Shown here: piece by piece, positions 1-7,704 of the stretch
How positions within the stretch are numbered: the first letter of the stretch is position 1
Layout: every line of letters starts with the position of its first letter
Origin: Candidatus Limnocylindrales bacterium
GTDB taxonomy: Bacteria; Moduliflexota; Moduliflexia; Moduliflexales; JAUQPW01
Direction of reading: 5' to 3'
DNA: 64,000 nt
Assembly (NCBI GenBank): GCA_035559535.1
Contig: DATMBG010000015.1
Coordinates: 1 to 64,000, forward strand
The notes under the pieces: generated by a model
What the model was told of the DNA's origin: nothing
Database searches by the model: none
Seen by the model: the letters and a program-made list of their open reading frames with translations, nothing else
Position numbers and translations under genes: made by a program

Positions 1-120
1 TACTTTCAGGCTCGTTTGGCTTTTACCATGGCTATGTTCAACGTGCTGGTTCAATGGAATGGCTTGCAAGTTAATGAGGATGGCTTCATACCCCTTTCTA
101 TAGCCAGATTCAGCCTTTAA
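1..120 (+). pseudogene. 3' end of a probable transposase gene, truncated by the window edge
   Basis: Frame 1 is open from the first base to a TAA at 118-120 and encodes 39 residues ending in IPLSIARFSL. The pattern of a hydrophobic helix (RLAFTMAMFNVLVQW) followed by a short tail resembles the C-terminus of DDE-type transposases, which I recall as similar in several IS families. The rest of the gene lies outside the window, so it may be intact or a relic. The assignment rests on overall resemblance, with no catalytic motif visible. Confidence 0.4.
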
Positions 121-239
121 AATAACTAGCACCATTGGTTATTACTCTAAAAACTCCTGGAATCGTGCATCGAGGATAGAGGATAGCCCTTCTATTCTCC
201 GGAGCGATGTCTTTGGGGGGGAATGATAAGGAGATAGGG

Positions 240-1973
240 ATGCGGAAGGTTTTTGGGGTGACATTGAAACTAGGGGTCATACTCTTGGTAGTTACTGGAT
301 TTCCCTGTGAAAGGGTTGCAGGTCAACAGGTAGGGATGAAAGGATCGAGGTTCCCGGTGATCTCTCAACCTTCTGCTTCCCTCTCAGGATCTCCGACTGT
401 TTTAATCGGTTTGGGAGACAGCCTGACCCAGGGAACCATGGATGCAACCAATAATTTTATCAATACCTGGAATGCCTATCTTCAAAAAGTTGCCGATTCT
501 TTGGCCCAGGTCATTCCGTTGAATTTTATACAACCCATTTTCGATGAAAGTGAAAATCGCTGGGTACCCAGTCTTGTGCCGACCAATTTAGGGGTAGACG
601 GGGCCGATATTTTTTCCCTCGAGGGGATTCAGTACTATAAACGGGCCGGCACCGGAAAATCCTTTGTTAGTCGGGATTATCTTTGTGATAAATGGTTACC
701 CGGCAACCTGGAAGATAAGTATGATAAGGTATTATATCCCATCAACGTGTTGGCCGGTAAAGCGGTATCTCAAATCGATTCGGCTACCTGGCTTCTTAAC
801 CAAAACCGGTTTACATTCTTAACGAATCGGGCCAAAGGGCTCCTCATTTTTTGGATAGGAAATAACGACTCCAGTACGGCTGCCCTAGGTTCTGGGGGTA
901 AGAATCCAATATTTCTGCCGATTCCTTTGGATCAAATCGAACCTGAAATCACTCCTGAGCTGAGTTTTCTTCTCCGCCTGGGCCAACAGGAAGGGGATTT
1001 ATCCTTTGCTCCCTACACCCAGAGTGCCATCGAACGGAATTTGACCGAGCTTTCAGATTTTGCAAATCAATATAATCACTTGTTGGATCGTTTGAAAATC
1101 GATAAGATCCCGATAACTACCCCGGTAGAGGTCTTTCTTTTGACTCTCCCTTACTACAGTGCGGTAGGTTATTTGATGGACTCTGAAGATCTGGAGTACT
1201 ATTTACAGAAACTCAATTCGGCCTATAGGGTCCCCCCTACGTTCAAGCGGGTAACAATACCGGGAGAGCCTATTACAGACCCCTTTCAGGGAGACCGGAT
1301 TTCCCTGCTAACTTTTGGGTTTATGTATCTATTATTGCAAAGTGGCTATCCGATAGATTATGTTAACCAGATCCTGGAGATAAATGGGCAACAACGGGAT
1401 GAGCTTGTTCTTTCGGAAGAAGAGCAACATTACATCATGTCTCGAATTGATGGCTTTAACGATATCATTAAAACAGCTTCCATGACCCAGGGTCCTCATG
1501 TTCATCTTGTGGATATAGGTCAATATTTAAACGATCTACTTTCCGGTAAAACCTCTCTGATTATTGATCATCGGGTTTTTAGCAGAAAATGGGTTCGGGG
1601 TGGAAGTTTTTCCCTGGATGGGGTTCATCCGGGGTATACGGGACAGGCCCTCATTGCCAATTTTGTATTGACCCGCCTGAATGAAGTTTTGGGCTTAAAG
1701 GCGCCACTTTACGATTTGAGTTATGTCATGGGAATAGATCCCTATCTGGATCGAGATGGGGATGGCTGGGCTCCGGGACCAGACTATAAGGCTTCAGGTC
1801 TGACCGAATTATTATTTTTATTTAAAGACCCGGACGATGGAAATCCGGCGGTACAACCCCAGTTACCCCCCGAAGTTTGGAACCAGATCTCTGATGTACT
1901 GATGAAGGATATTTTAGATCTCCCATCCATAAAAGCAAAGGCAATCCCTTTAGGAAGGGTTCCGGTTAAATAG
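240..1973 (+). CDS. Secreted SGNH/GDSL-family hydrolase
   Basis: This is probably an exported esterase or lipase of the SGNH superfamily; the substrate is unknown. The ATG at 240 is chosen because AAGGAG lies 6 bases upstream and the product then starts with a signal peptide (MRKVFGVTLKLGVILLVVTG). An in-frame ATG at 207 has poorer spacing. Block I is GLGDSLTQG with nucleophile Ser near residue 61, block III is GNND near residue 208, and block V is DGVHPG near residue 460, supplying the Asp-His pair. The protein has 577 residues, longer than minimal SGNH enzymes, and near its C-terminus carries DRDGDG, a possible calcium-binding loop. It appears monocistronic; a weak hairpin follows the stop. 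The family call is firm and the substrate is not. Confidence 0.85.
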   Translation: MRKVFGVTLKLGVILLVVTGFPCERVAGQQVGMKGSRFPVISQPSASLSGSPTVLIGLGDSLTQGTMDATNNFINTWNAYLQKVADSLAQVIPLNFIQPIFDESENRWVPSLVPTNLGVDGADIFSLEGIQYYKRAGTGKSFVSRDYLCDKWLPGNLEDKYDKVLYPINVLAGKAVSQIDSATWLLNQNRFTFLTNRAKGLLIFWIGNNDSSTAALGSGGKNPIFLPIPLDQIEPEITPELSFLLRLGQQEGDLSFAPYTQSAIERNLTELSDFANQYNHLLDRLKIDKIPITTPVEVFLLTLPYYSAVGYLMDSEDLEYYLQKLNSAYRVPPTFKRVTIPGEPITDPFQGDRISLLTFGFMYLLLQSGYPIDYVNQILEINGQQRDELVLSEEEQHYIMSRIDGFNDIIKTASMTQGPHVHLVDIGQYLNDLLSGKTSLIIDHRVFSRKWVRGGSFSLDGVHPGYTGQALIANFVLTRLNEVLGLKAPLYDLSYVMGIDPYLDRDGDGWAPGPDYKASGLTELLFLFKDPDDGNPAVQPQLPPEVWNQISDVLMKDILDLPSIKAKAIPLGRVPVK

Positions 1974-2000
1974 TTTGAAATTTTCTATAAAAGAGATAAA

Positions 2001-2015
2001 TTCCCTGCAAGGGAA
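2001..2015 (+). terminator. Weak hairpin after the SGNH hydrolase gene
   Basis: TTCCCT and AGGGAA pair around a GCA loop and are followed by GATTTTATAAAG. The stem is short and the U-rich tail imperfect, so terminator function is only plausible. Confidence 0.3.
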
Positions 2016-2136
2016 GATTTTATAAAGAACCCAGCTTTTTATTCATGGGTCGACCTGGAGCGGAGTATTTATTTTTATGATTCTTCCTGGTAGGAAATGC
2101 TTCGTTCTCGGCTATTTGATTAAAGCGAGGTGTTAG

Positions 2137-2850
2137 ATGATACCCCTTCAAGATGAGAATCCAACCCGGTCTTTTCCTGTTGTAACTGTAGCGCTTATTG
2201 TACTGAATTGTCTGGTCTTTTTTTATCAATTGTCTCTAGGAAAATTGGGAGAGGCTCTGATTTACAGGTACGGAGCCATTCCCTGTATCATTACTCATAC
2301 CTGTAAGGTGAGCTATGAGGTTGGATTCGATTCAGGAATTCCTTTTTCGGCTCAAACGACCCTTTTAAGCTCCATGTTTTTACACGGCGGTTTTTTCCAT
2401 CTGATCGGAAATATGCTTTACTTATGGATTTTTGGAAATAATGTAGAAGATTCCATGGGACATTTACGCTTTACGGTTTTTTATTTAGTATGTGGGGTGG
2501 TAGCCGCACTTTCTCATATTTTGACTTCTCCCGGTTCGCGAATTCCCATGATTGGAGCCAGTGGGGCCATATCCGGGGTTTTAGGAGCTTATCTGTTCCT
2601 TTATCCCCATGCTCAAATTCTCACCCTCCTTATATTTGGGTTTTTTATTCGAACGGTTCGGATTCCAGCCCTTTTCGTATTGGGGTTTTGGATTATCATT
2701 CAATTTATAAACGGTACGGTCAGTCTTGGGAGTATGGAGCGTGGGGGCACGGCCTGGTTTGCCCATATAGGGGGTTTTATTGCCGGGTTGTTTTTGATCC
2801 ACTTTTTTAAAAAATCGGAGCCTTATGGGGATAGGTGGGAGTGGCGTTGA
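2137..2850 (+). CDS. Rhomboid-family intramembrane serine protease
   Basis: A polytopic inner-membrane protease of 237 residues that cleaves transmembrane substrates. The catalytic serine is in GASGAISG (Ser142) and the catalytic histidine in AHIGGF (His210). The family motif HGGFFHLIGNMLYLWIFG, near residues 83-100, marks the helix with the conserved His and Asn. About six membrane segments can be seen, and the length is normal for bacterial rhomboids. The N-terminus (MIPLQDENPTRSFP) matches the common short cytoplasmic start of the family. Nothing around the gene points to its substrate. Confidence 0.93.
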   Translation: MIPLQDENPTRSFPVVTVALIVLNCLVFFYQLSLGKLGEALIYRYGAIPCIITHTCKVSYEVGFDSGIPFSAQTTLLSSMFLHGGFFHLIGNMLYLWIFGNNVEDSMGHLRFTVFYLVCGVVAALSHILTSPGSRIPMIGASGAISGVLGAYLFLYPHAQILTLLIFGFFIRTVRIPALFVLGFWIIIQFINGTVSLGSMERGGTAWFAHIGGFIAGLFLIHFFKKSEPYGDRWEWR

Positions 2851-2996
2851 GAAGGGGACAGGGGAATGGGAGAGTAGGAAAGCAAGATAGGGGATCGAGG
2901 ATGGAGGATCGAGCCGTTTTAACCCCCTGTTATCTTGCCCTTGGATCTTCAGATTTTTTTCACCCGCTCACCCATCCACCCTTTCAGGCTTTCAGT
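2851..2996. other. G/A-rich spacer between convergent genes
   Basis: This spacer separates the rhomboid gene from the convergent bactofilin gene. It contains runs such as GGGGACAGGGG and repeats of GATCGAGGATGGAGGATCGAG; related words (ATCGAGGATAGAGGATAG) occur at 167-185. No gene or clear terminator is seen. Confidence 0.4.
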
Positions 2997-3416
2997 TTAA
3001 GTTTCCTCGTCTATCATCTGGCGTACAGCATGTTGGAAATTCCTGGAGGAAGATTCAGATAGATCTGAGGAATTCATTTCACATCCTCCGCTAAAGATAG
3101 CTCCTTCGTGGATAATTAACTTGTTAGAGCCTGTTTTAATATTTCCGTGGACCTGGGCTGTCGAGTTAATTTCAACGAGTCCTGTTGAGGTAATATTTCC
3201 GCTGACCTTTCCACTGATGATAATTTTTCCAACGACGATTTCGCCATCCACCACGGCATTTTCACCGATGATGAGAGAATCTTTAGAGGTAATATTTCCT
3301 TCGAATCGGCCATCGATTCGAACGGTTCCCTCAAAGCTCAAATCTCCTTTAAAATTGGTTCCTTCGGCTAAAAAAGCTGTCAGTTCTTTTTCGTCAACGT
3401 TTGTAGATTTTACCAT
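2997..3416 (-). CDS. Bactofilin (polymer-forming cytoskeletal protein)
   Basis: A 139-residue cytoskeletal protein of the bactofilin family (DUF583), which polymerises into filaments by stacking beta-helices and usually scaffolds cell-wall or chromosome-organising factors. The central 90 residues show the repeating short beta-strand pattern with regularly spaced Gly, Val and Ile (FEGTVRIDGRFEGNI, VSGNITSTGLVEI), flanked by short disordered tails. A good AGGAGG precedes the ATG. It lies 19 bases after parB on the same strand, so it is probably the last gene of the rsmG-parA-parB block. In Myxococcus, bactofilins anchor ParABS proteins, which makes the linkage here functionally suggestive. Confidence 0.9.
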   Translation of the reverse strand: MVKSTNVDEKELTAFLAEGTNFKGDLSFEGTVRIDGRFEGNITSKDSLIIGENAVVDGEIVVGKIIISGKVSGNITSTGLVEINSTAQVHGNIKTGSNKLIIHEGAIFSGGCEMNSSDLSESSSRNFQHAVRQMIDEET

Positions 3417-3435
3417 AGGCTAAAACCTCCTTTTA

Positions 3436-4272
3436 TCAGCCATTACAGAGTTTAGAGTAAATTCGGTCTAAATCTTCTTCCGAGTAATACTCGATAATAA
3501 TCTCCCCTTTTCCTTTTTTGGGCAAGATAGAGACTTTTGTTTGAAGGTGTTGTCTCAGTTTCTCTTCAATATTGCGAATATAGACGGACTTGGGTGTACG
3601 TACGGGAGGAGTGTCTGTTTTTGTTTCTCGAACCAGGGCTTCTGTCTGACGGACCGACAGGCCTTTGGTGAGTATTTTTTTATAGAGTTCCAGTTGCTCC
3701 TCCTGGCTTTTCAAACCCAGGATAGCCCGGGCATGTCCCATACTAATTTTCTCATCGACCAGGCCCTGCTGAATTTCTCCGGGCAGTCTGAGCAGGCGAA
3801 GGTAATTCGTCACCGAAGATCTATCTTTTCCGACCTTTTGCGCGATATCTTCCTGGGTTAAATTAAAATCTTCTATGAGCCTTCGAAAAGCTTCGGCTTC
3901 CTCTATAGGGTTAAGATCGTCCCGTTGGAGATTCTCGACCAGAGCCAAAGCGAGCATTTCCTCGGCAGAGGCTTCTTTAAGCACGGCGGGGATAGTGGTC
4001 AGACCGGCCTTCTTGGCTGCACGCAGACGTCTCTCACCGAGTATGAGCTCGTAACCGGAATCTTTTTTACAAACAACAATCGGCTGGAGAACCCCCTGTT
4101 CTCGAATGGATGCTGCCAGCTCTTCCAGCCTGGCATCATCGAAGGTTTTTCTAGGTTGGTATCGGTTAGGAACAATCTGATCGATTTCGATTTCAACCAG
4201 TTTATGTTCCTCCTCCGTCCCAATACTAGGTATCAGAGCTTCCAGACCTCTTCCCAATGCCCTTCTTCTCAT
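3436..4272 (-). CDS. parB: Chromosome-partitioning protein ParB
   Basis: A 278-residue ParB/Spo0J-type CTP-dependent DNA clamp that loads at parS and spreads along DNA to segregate origins. The N-terminus carries the short ParA-interacting segment ALGRGLEALIP. The ParB nuclease-like CTP-binding domain contains GERRLRA (residues 79-85), and a helix-turn-helix follows (TQEDIAQKVGKDRSSVTNYL). The C-terminal dimerisation region is basic. The gene overlaps the end of parA by 47 bases, indicating translational coupling. A perfect parS lies just upstream of parA. Confidence 0.97.
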   Translation of the reverse strand: MRRRALGRGLEALIPSIGTEEEHKLVEIEIDQIVPNRYQPRKTFDDARLEELAASIREQGVLQPIVVCKKDSGYELILGERRLRAAKKAGLTTIPAVLKEASAEEMLALALVENLQRDDLNPIEEAEAFRRLIEDFNLTQEDIAQKVGKDRSSVTNYLRLLRLPGEIQQGLVDEKISMGHARAILGLKSQEEQLELYKKILTKGLSVRQTEALVRETKTDTPPVRTPKSVYIRNIEEKLRQHLQTKVSILPKKGKGEIIIEYYSEEDLDRIYSKLCNG

Positions 4273-5026
4273 GTTTCAAAATTTCGACGGTGAGTTGTAC
4301 GTAGGCTTTAGCACCTACGGACTTAGGATCGTAGTGTAGAACGGATTTCCCGTGGCTGGGGGCTTCACTCAGACGAACGTTTCTGGGGATAACCGTCTGA
4401 TAAACTTTATCTTTGAAATGGGCTCGGATTTCTTCGATGACCTGCATAGAAAGATTGGTTCGACTATCATGCATGGTAAGTAAAATGCCTTCGATTTCCA
4501 GGTTTGGATTTAAGGCTTTTTTAATAAGATGAATGGTATTGATCAGTTGAGAGACTCCCTCCAAAGCGAAATATTCACACTGAATCGGAATGAGAACGGA
4601 GTCAGAAGCGGTCAGAGCATTAACGGTTAGAAGTCCGAGGGAGGGGGGGCAGTCGATGATAAGGTAATCATATCGTTCCCGGATTTTCTCCAGGGCCTGT
4701 TTAAGTTTCATCTCCCTGGCAATGGTGCTAACCAACTCAATCTCCGCCCCGGCCAGTTGAATATGGGATGGAAGAAGATCTAAATCTTTAATATAGGTGG
4801 GTACTATCACGGATTCCACGCTTTGTTGGTTAATCAAAACATGGTAAATGCTCGCCGTAACTTTGCTTCGATCAAAACCGATGCCGCTACAGGCATTAGC
4901 CTGGGGATCCATATCGATCAACAGGGTTTTTCGCTTAGCAACGGCCAGACAGGCCGCCAGATTGATCGCAGTGGTCGTTTTACCAACCCCACCTTTTTGA
5001 TTTGCAACTGTAATAACCCGAGACAT
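4226..5026 (-). CDS. parA: Chromosome-partitioning ATPase ParA (Soj)
   Basis: A 266-residue Walker-type ATPase that binds the nucleoid and moves ParB-parS complexes. The deviant Walker A motif NQKGGVGKTTTAINLA covers residues 9-24, and the Walker B region DYLIIDCPPSLG and the switch ALTASDSVLIP follow. The lack of an N-terminal extension identifies the chromosomal type. The ATG at 5026 is the only sensible start, because upstream ATG and GTG codons are out of frame. The space normally holding the ribosome site is filled by a parS site, so initiation or transcription may be sensitive to ParB. Confidence 0.97.
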   Translation of the reverse strand: MSRVITVANQKGGVGKTTTAINLAACLAVAKRKTLLIDMDPQANACSGIGFDRSKVTASIYHVLINQQSVESVIVPTYIKDLDLLPSHIQLAGAEIELVSTIAREMKLKQALEKIRERYDYLIIDCPPSLGLLTVNALTASDSVLIPIQCEYFALEGVSQLINTIHLIKKALNPNLEIEGILLTMHDSRTNLSMQVIEEIRAHFKDKVYQTVIPRNVRLSEAPSHGKSVLHYDPKSVGAKAYVQLTVEILKHEKKGIGKRSGSSDT

Positions 5027-5028
5027 AA

Positions 5029-5044
5029 TGTTTCACGTGAAACA
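5029..5044. promoter_or_regulatory. parS: Perfect parS centromere site
   Basis: TGTTTCACGTGAAACA is an exact copy of the universal bacterial parS consensus. It sits 2 bases upstream of the parA start codon, so bound ParB would cover the parA translation-initiation region or leader. Confidence 0.96.
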
Positions 5045-5135
5045 TCTCCCCGGCTTGGGGTCTAACCCTCTACCGGATTCCCTCCCAACTCCTCCACGAA
5101 ACCTCTTCTGGGGAGAAGGATTTCGGTTCATCCAT

Positions 5136-5810
5136 TCAGGTCAAGTTTCTTTCCCTCTTCTGGAGTAAAACCAAAAACCTGGGATGTTTTAAAAAAGAAA
5201 GTTTTACCGGCATGAGTTTCACCAACTCAAACCCTTTCCTTTGAATTTGAGGTAGTGCCTTCAAGGTCTCCTGTTCTCCTTCTCTACCCCTTTGAAGAAG
5301 CAATTTAAAGGGGGCTATGAACACCGAACCGCAGAGATAAACAAGATCTATCAAAGATCCCATGGCCCTCGAGACCACTATATCCATCCGGGTCTCTTCT
5401 TCTCCCCTTAAATCCTCTACCCGCTTTGCCAGACATCTCACATCTAAAAATCCCAGCTTTCGACACACATTCTTCAAGAAAACAATTTTTTTGTGAGAAG
5501 CATCCACTAAAGTCAACCGTAGATGGGGATTATAAAGTTTAAGGGGTATCCCCGGAAAGCCCGCTCCCGTTCCTACATCCATTACCCTCACGGATCCTTC
5601 CAGTTCTCCCGATAGTACACAACTGAGAGAATCTACAAAAAGATGTTGAATTATCATGACCTCATCCTGAAGTCCTGTCAAGTTTATTTTTACATTCCAT
5701 TTCTTAAGTTCTTGAAGGTAAATCAAAGCCTTCTCTACCTGAAGGTCTGAAAGGGTTATTCCCACCTCAGAGGCTCCTTGTCGCAGGTAAGTTTTGAGAA
5801 CTTCATCCAT
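5136..5810 (-). CDS. rsmG: 16S rRNA (guanine-527-N7) methyltransferase
   Basis: RsmG (GidB) uses S-adenosylmethionine to methylate N7 of G527 in 16S rRNA. The 224-residue product has the class I SAM-binding motif MDVGTGAGFPGIPLKL near residues 77-92, and VVSRAMGSL further on matches the family catalytic region. Its position upstream of parA-parB on the same strand is the classic origin-proximal arrangement, although mnmG, its frequent partner, is absent. About 110 bases separate it from parA, enough for a separate parA promoter. Confidence 0.95.
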   Translation of the reverse strand: MDEVLKTYLRQGASEVGITLSDLQVEKALIYLQELKKWNVKINLTGLQDEVMIIQHLFVDSLSCVLSGELEGSVRVMDVGTGAGFPGIPLKLYNPHLRLTLVDASHKKIVFLKNVCRKLGFLDVRCLAKRVEDLRGEEETRMDIVVSRAMGSLIDLVYLCGSVFIAPFKLLLQRGREGEQETLKALPQIQRKGFELVKLMPVKLSFLKHPRFLVLLQKRERNLT

Positions 5811-6102
5811 TTTAAATTGCTACCCCTTGAATCCGTAGAAGTCCAGAATCCAGATAGGGTGAAGAAATCACCCTGGAAGGATCCCCGGGTAAAATCCAGG
5901 ACCGATTCCCCGGTTGTTCTGGATTCCGGGTTTGGACGCCTGAGTTATTATTATTTTTTCTTAAAACCTTTTAGAAATCAAGGAAAATTATCTTCCAAGG
6001 GTACAAGATACCCCGGCTGGGTTAACTACAAAGGTTGTTCGGCATCTAACCTGTAGGGTTAGATGCCGAATCGAAAAAGGTAGGAAAGGGATAGATGGGA
6101 AT
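5811..6102. other. Spacer with inverted repeats between rsmG and the kamA-like gene
   Basis: This 292-base region has no convincing gene. It contains the inverted words CCAGAATCCAG (near 5843) and CTGGATTCCGG (near 5921) and a 14-bp hairpin at 6038-6070. Promoters for rsmG (minus strand) must lie here, but no obvious -35/-10 pair was found. Confidence 0.4.
6038..6070. terminator. 14-bp perfect hairpin after the kamA-like operon
   Basis: TTCGGCATCTAACC pairs perfectly with GGTTAGATGCCGAA around a 5-base loop. It lies 33 bases past the stop codon of the kamA-like gene, where a terminator is expected. There is no U-tract on either side, so it may instead stabilise the mRNA 3' end or be a mobile palindrome. 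Confidence 0.45.
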
Positions 6103-7200
6103 TTAGGCAATCCAATCGGCAGGAATCTGGTTTTCTGGGGAAATCTGTACCTCCACGCCGGCTTCGGGATAGCGGAAGATTTTACCCTCATAATTTCTTA
6201 ACAGGTAATCTCCTGTTTGCTCATCATATCCCACGATGGAATCTGGAAGAATAGGGATTTTGCCACCTCCCCCGGGGGCATCGATAACAAAATAAGGTAC
6301 GGCTAATCCGGAAGTATAACCTCGAAGCGCGCTCATGATCTTCAGTCCGACCTCTACTTTGGTCCTGAAATGGTTGGTTCCCTTAGTAATGTCGGCCTGA
6401 TAAATATAGTAAGGCTTCACCCGCATTTTCAAAAGCCCCTTCATCAGGGCACTCATCACTTCCGGGTCATCATTGACCCCTTTTAAGAGGACCGTTTGAT
6501 TTCCCAAAGGAATCCCGGCATCGGCCAGCATCTCGCAGGCTTTTTTGGCCTGAGGCGTCAGCTCCCGGGGATGGTTGAAGTGTACATTGATAAACAGAGG
6601 ATGGTACTTCTTAAGCATATCACAGAGACTTTGGGTGATCCTTTCAGGGAAGGTACAGGGTACTTTTGTACCGATTCGAATAATGTCCAGATGAGGAATT
6701 TCCCTGAGGGGAGCGATAATTCTTTCTAATTTGTCATCGGTCAGTATCAGGGGATCGCCTCCTGAGAGAATGACATCGCGAATTTCCTCGTGCTCGGCAA
6801 TATATTGGATCGCTTTGTCAAAGGCATGCCGGTCTACAAAACCGGGATGGCCTACGCCTCTTTTCCTGGTGCAGAACCGGCAATACATGGTACACTGGAA
6901 CGTAACGAGGAATAAAACCCGATCCGGATATCGATGGACCAGGTTAGGCACAGGACTATCGACATCTTCGTGGAGAGGATCATCGGGACACCCGGTATCT
7001 TGAATTTCCCGAACATCCGGTACTGCTTGAAGCCAGATGGGGTCCCCTGGCTTCTCAATGAGGTTTAAGTAATATTTAGGAATCCTCATGGGATATTCTT
7101 TAATAATTTCCCGGATCTCATCAGGATTAATGTTAAAATATTTAGCCAAATCTTTCTCCGTCACAACGCTTTCAGATAGAGAACGTTGCCAATCTTCCAT
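6103..7200 (-). CDS. KamA-family radical SAM aminomutase (lysine 2,3-aminomutase-like)
   Basis: A PLP- and radical-SAM-dependent aminomutase that probably moves the alpha-amino group of lysine or a related amino acid to the beta carbon. The [4Fe-4S] cysteines are in CTMYCRFC (Cys103, 107, 110). The PLP-binding lysine region is IDAPGGGGKIPI, and both lysine-recognition aspartates of KamA appear retained (QADITKGTNHFRT and VIDAPGGGG). At 365 residues it is shorter than clostridial KamA (about 415) and slightly longer than EpmB; no epmA or efp is nearby. It is the last gene of a four-gene minus-strand operon with a GNAT enzyme and two ATP-grasp ligases, which suggests that a beta-amino acid is made for acylation or peptide coupling. 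Substrate specificity is inferred. Confidence 0.88.
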   Translation of the reverse strand: MEDWQRSLSESVVTEKDLAKYFNINPDEIREIIKEYPMRIPKYYLNLIEKPGDPIWLQAVPDVREIQDTGCPDDPLHEDVDSPVPNLVHRYPDRVLFLVTFQCTMYCRFCTRKRGVGHPGFVDRHAFDKAIQYIAEHEEIRDVILSGGDPLILTDDKLERIIAPLREIPHLDIIRIGTKVPCTFPERITQSLCDMLKKYHPLFINVHFNHPRELTPQAKKACEMLADAGIPLGNQTVLLKGVNDDPEVMSALMKGLLKMRVKPYYIYQADITKGTNHFRTKVEVGLKIMSALRGYTSGLAVPYFVIDAPGGGGKIPILPDSIVGYDEQTGDYLLRNYEGKIFRYPEAGVEVQISPENQIPADWIA

Positions 7201-7224
7201 GAAATACTCCCCCTCCTGGTGGGG

Positions 7225-7704
7225 TCAAAACGTTTTTTGATATGTCACACGATCATCACCCACAGAGTAAAAATCCCTGATTCGTGAGACCTCGACATAT
7301 CCGTTTTTAAGATAAAAATTTCGAGTTTTTGTATATTTGGGTTGAGAGGAAGTCTCAATAAGAAGCATCCGAGCCTGCTTCTTACTTATTTCTTCCTCAA
7401 CTCGCTTTAGCAATTGACTCCCCAAACCAAGCCCTTGTTGAGCAGGATCCATGACAATCCAGTAAAGATCATAGGTTCCCCTGGTAAGGGGAACAGGACC
7501 AAAACAAGCATACCCCATGACCTGATCCTCTGCATCGACAACGCATATAATGCAATAATCCTTCTGCTCTGGATGAAGAAGGTAAATATCTATCAACTCC
7601 AGAGCACACATCACCTCCTCCGGCGTAAACATGCCGGTTGCTTCCAGTATGTTTACGAGCCTTTCCCTGTCTTTGGGTAATAACTTTCGGATCGTCACCT
7701 TCAT
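7225..7704 (-). CDS. GNAT-family N-acetyltransferase
   Basis: A 159-residue acetyl-CoA-dependent acyltransferase. The acetyl-CoA pyrophosphate loop is QQGLGLGSQLL near residues 95-105, and the C-terminal strand YLKNGYVEVSRIRDFY is typical. Its start overlaps the stop of the upstream ATP-grasp gene by 4 bases, and the kamA-like gene follows 24 bases after its stop, so the three are probably co-translated. In the ablAB pathway an acetyltransferase converts beta-lysine to N-acetyl-beta-lysine, but AblB is larger and that pathway has no ATP-grasp partners. Acetylation of a beta-lysine-containing product is therefore only an inference. Confidence 0.85.
   Translation of the reverse strand: MKVTIRKLLPKDRERLVNILEATGMFTPEEVMCALELIDIYLLHPEQKDYCIICVVDAEDQVMGYACFGPVPLTRGTYDLYWIVMDPAQQGLGLGSQLLKRVEEEISKKQARMLLIETSSQPKYTKTRNFYLKNGYVEVSRIRDFYSVGDDRVTYQKTF

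Noticed and set aside
3416-6102. A replication origin next to rsmG-parAB.
   Set aside because: No cluster of DnaA boxes or AT-rich unwinding element was recognised, and dnaA, dnaN and mnmG are absent.
6103-7704. An ablA-ablB pair making the osmolyte N-acetyl-beta-lysine.
   Set aside because: The acetyltransferase is much shorter than AblB and two ATP-grasp ligases share the operon; the idea remains possible but is not supported enough to name the genes.
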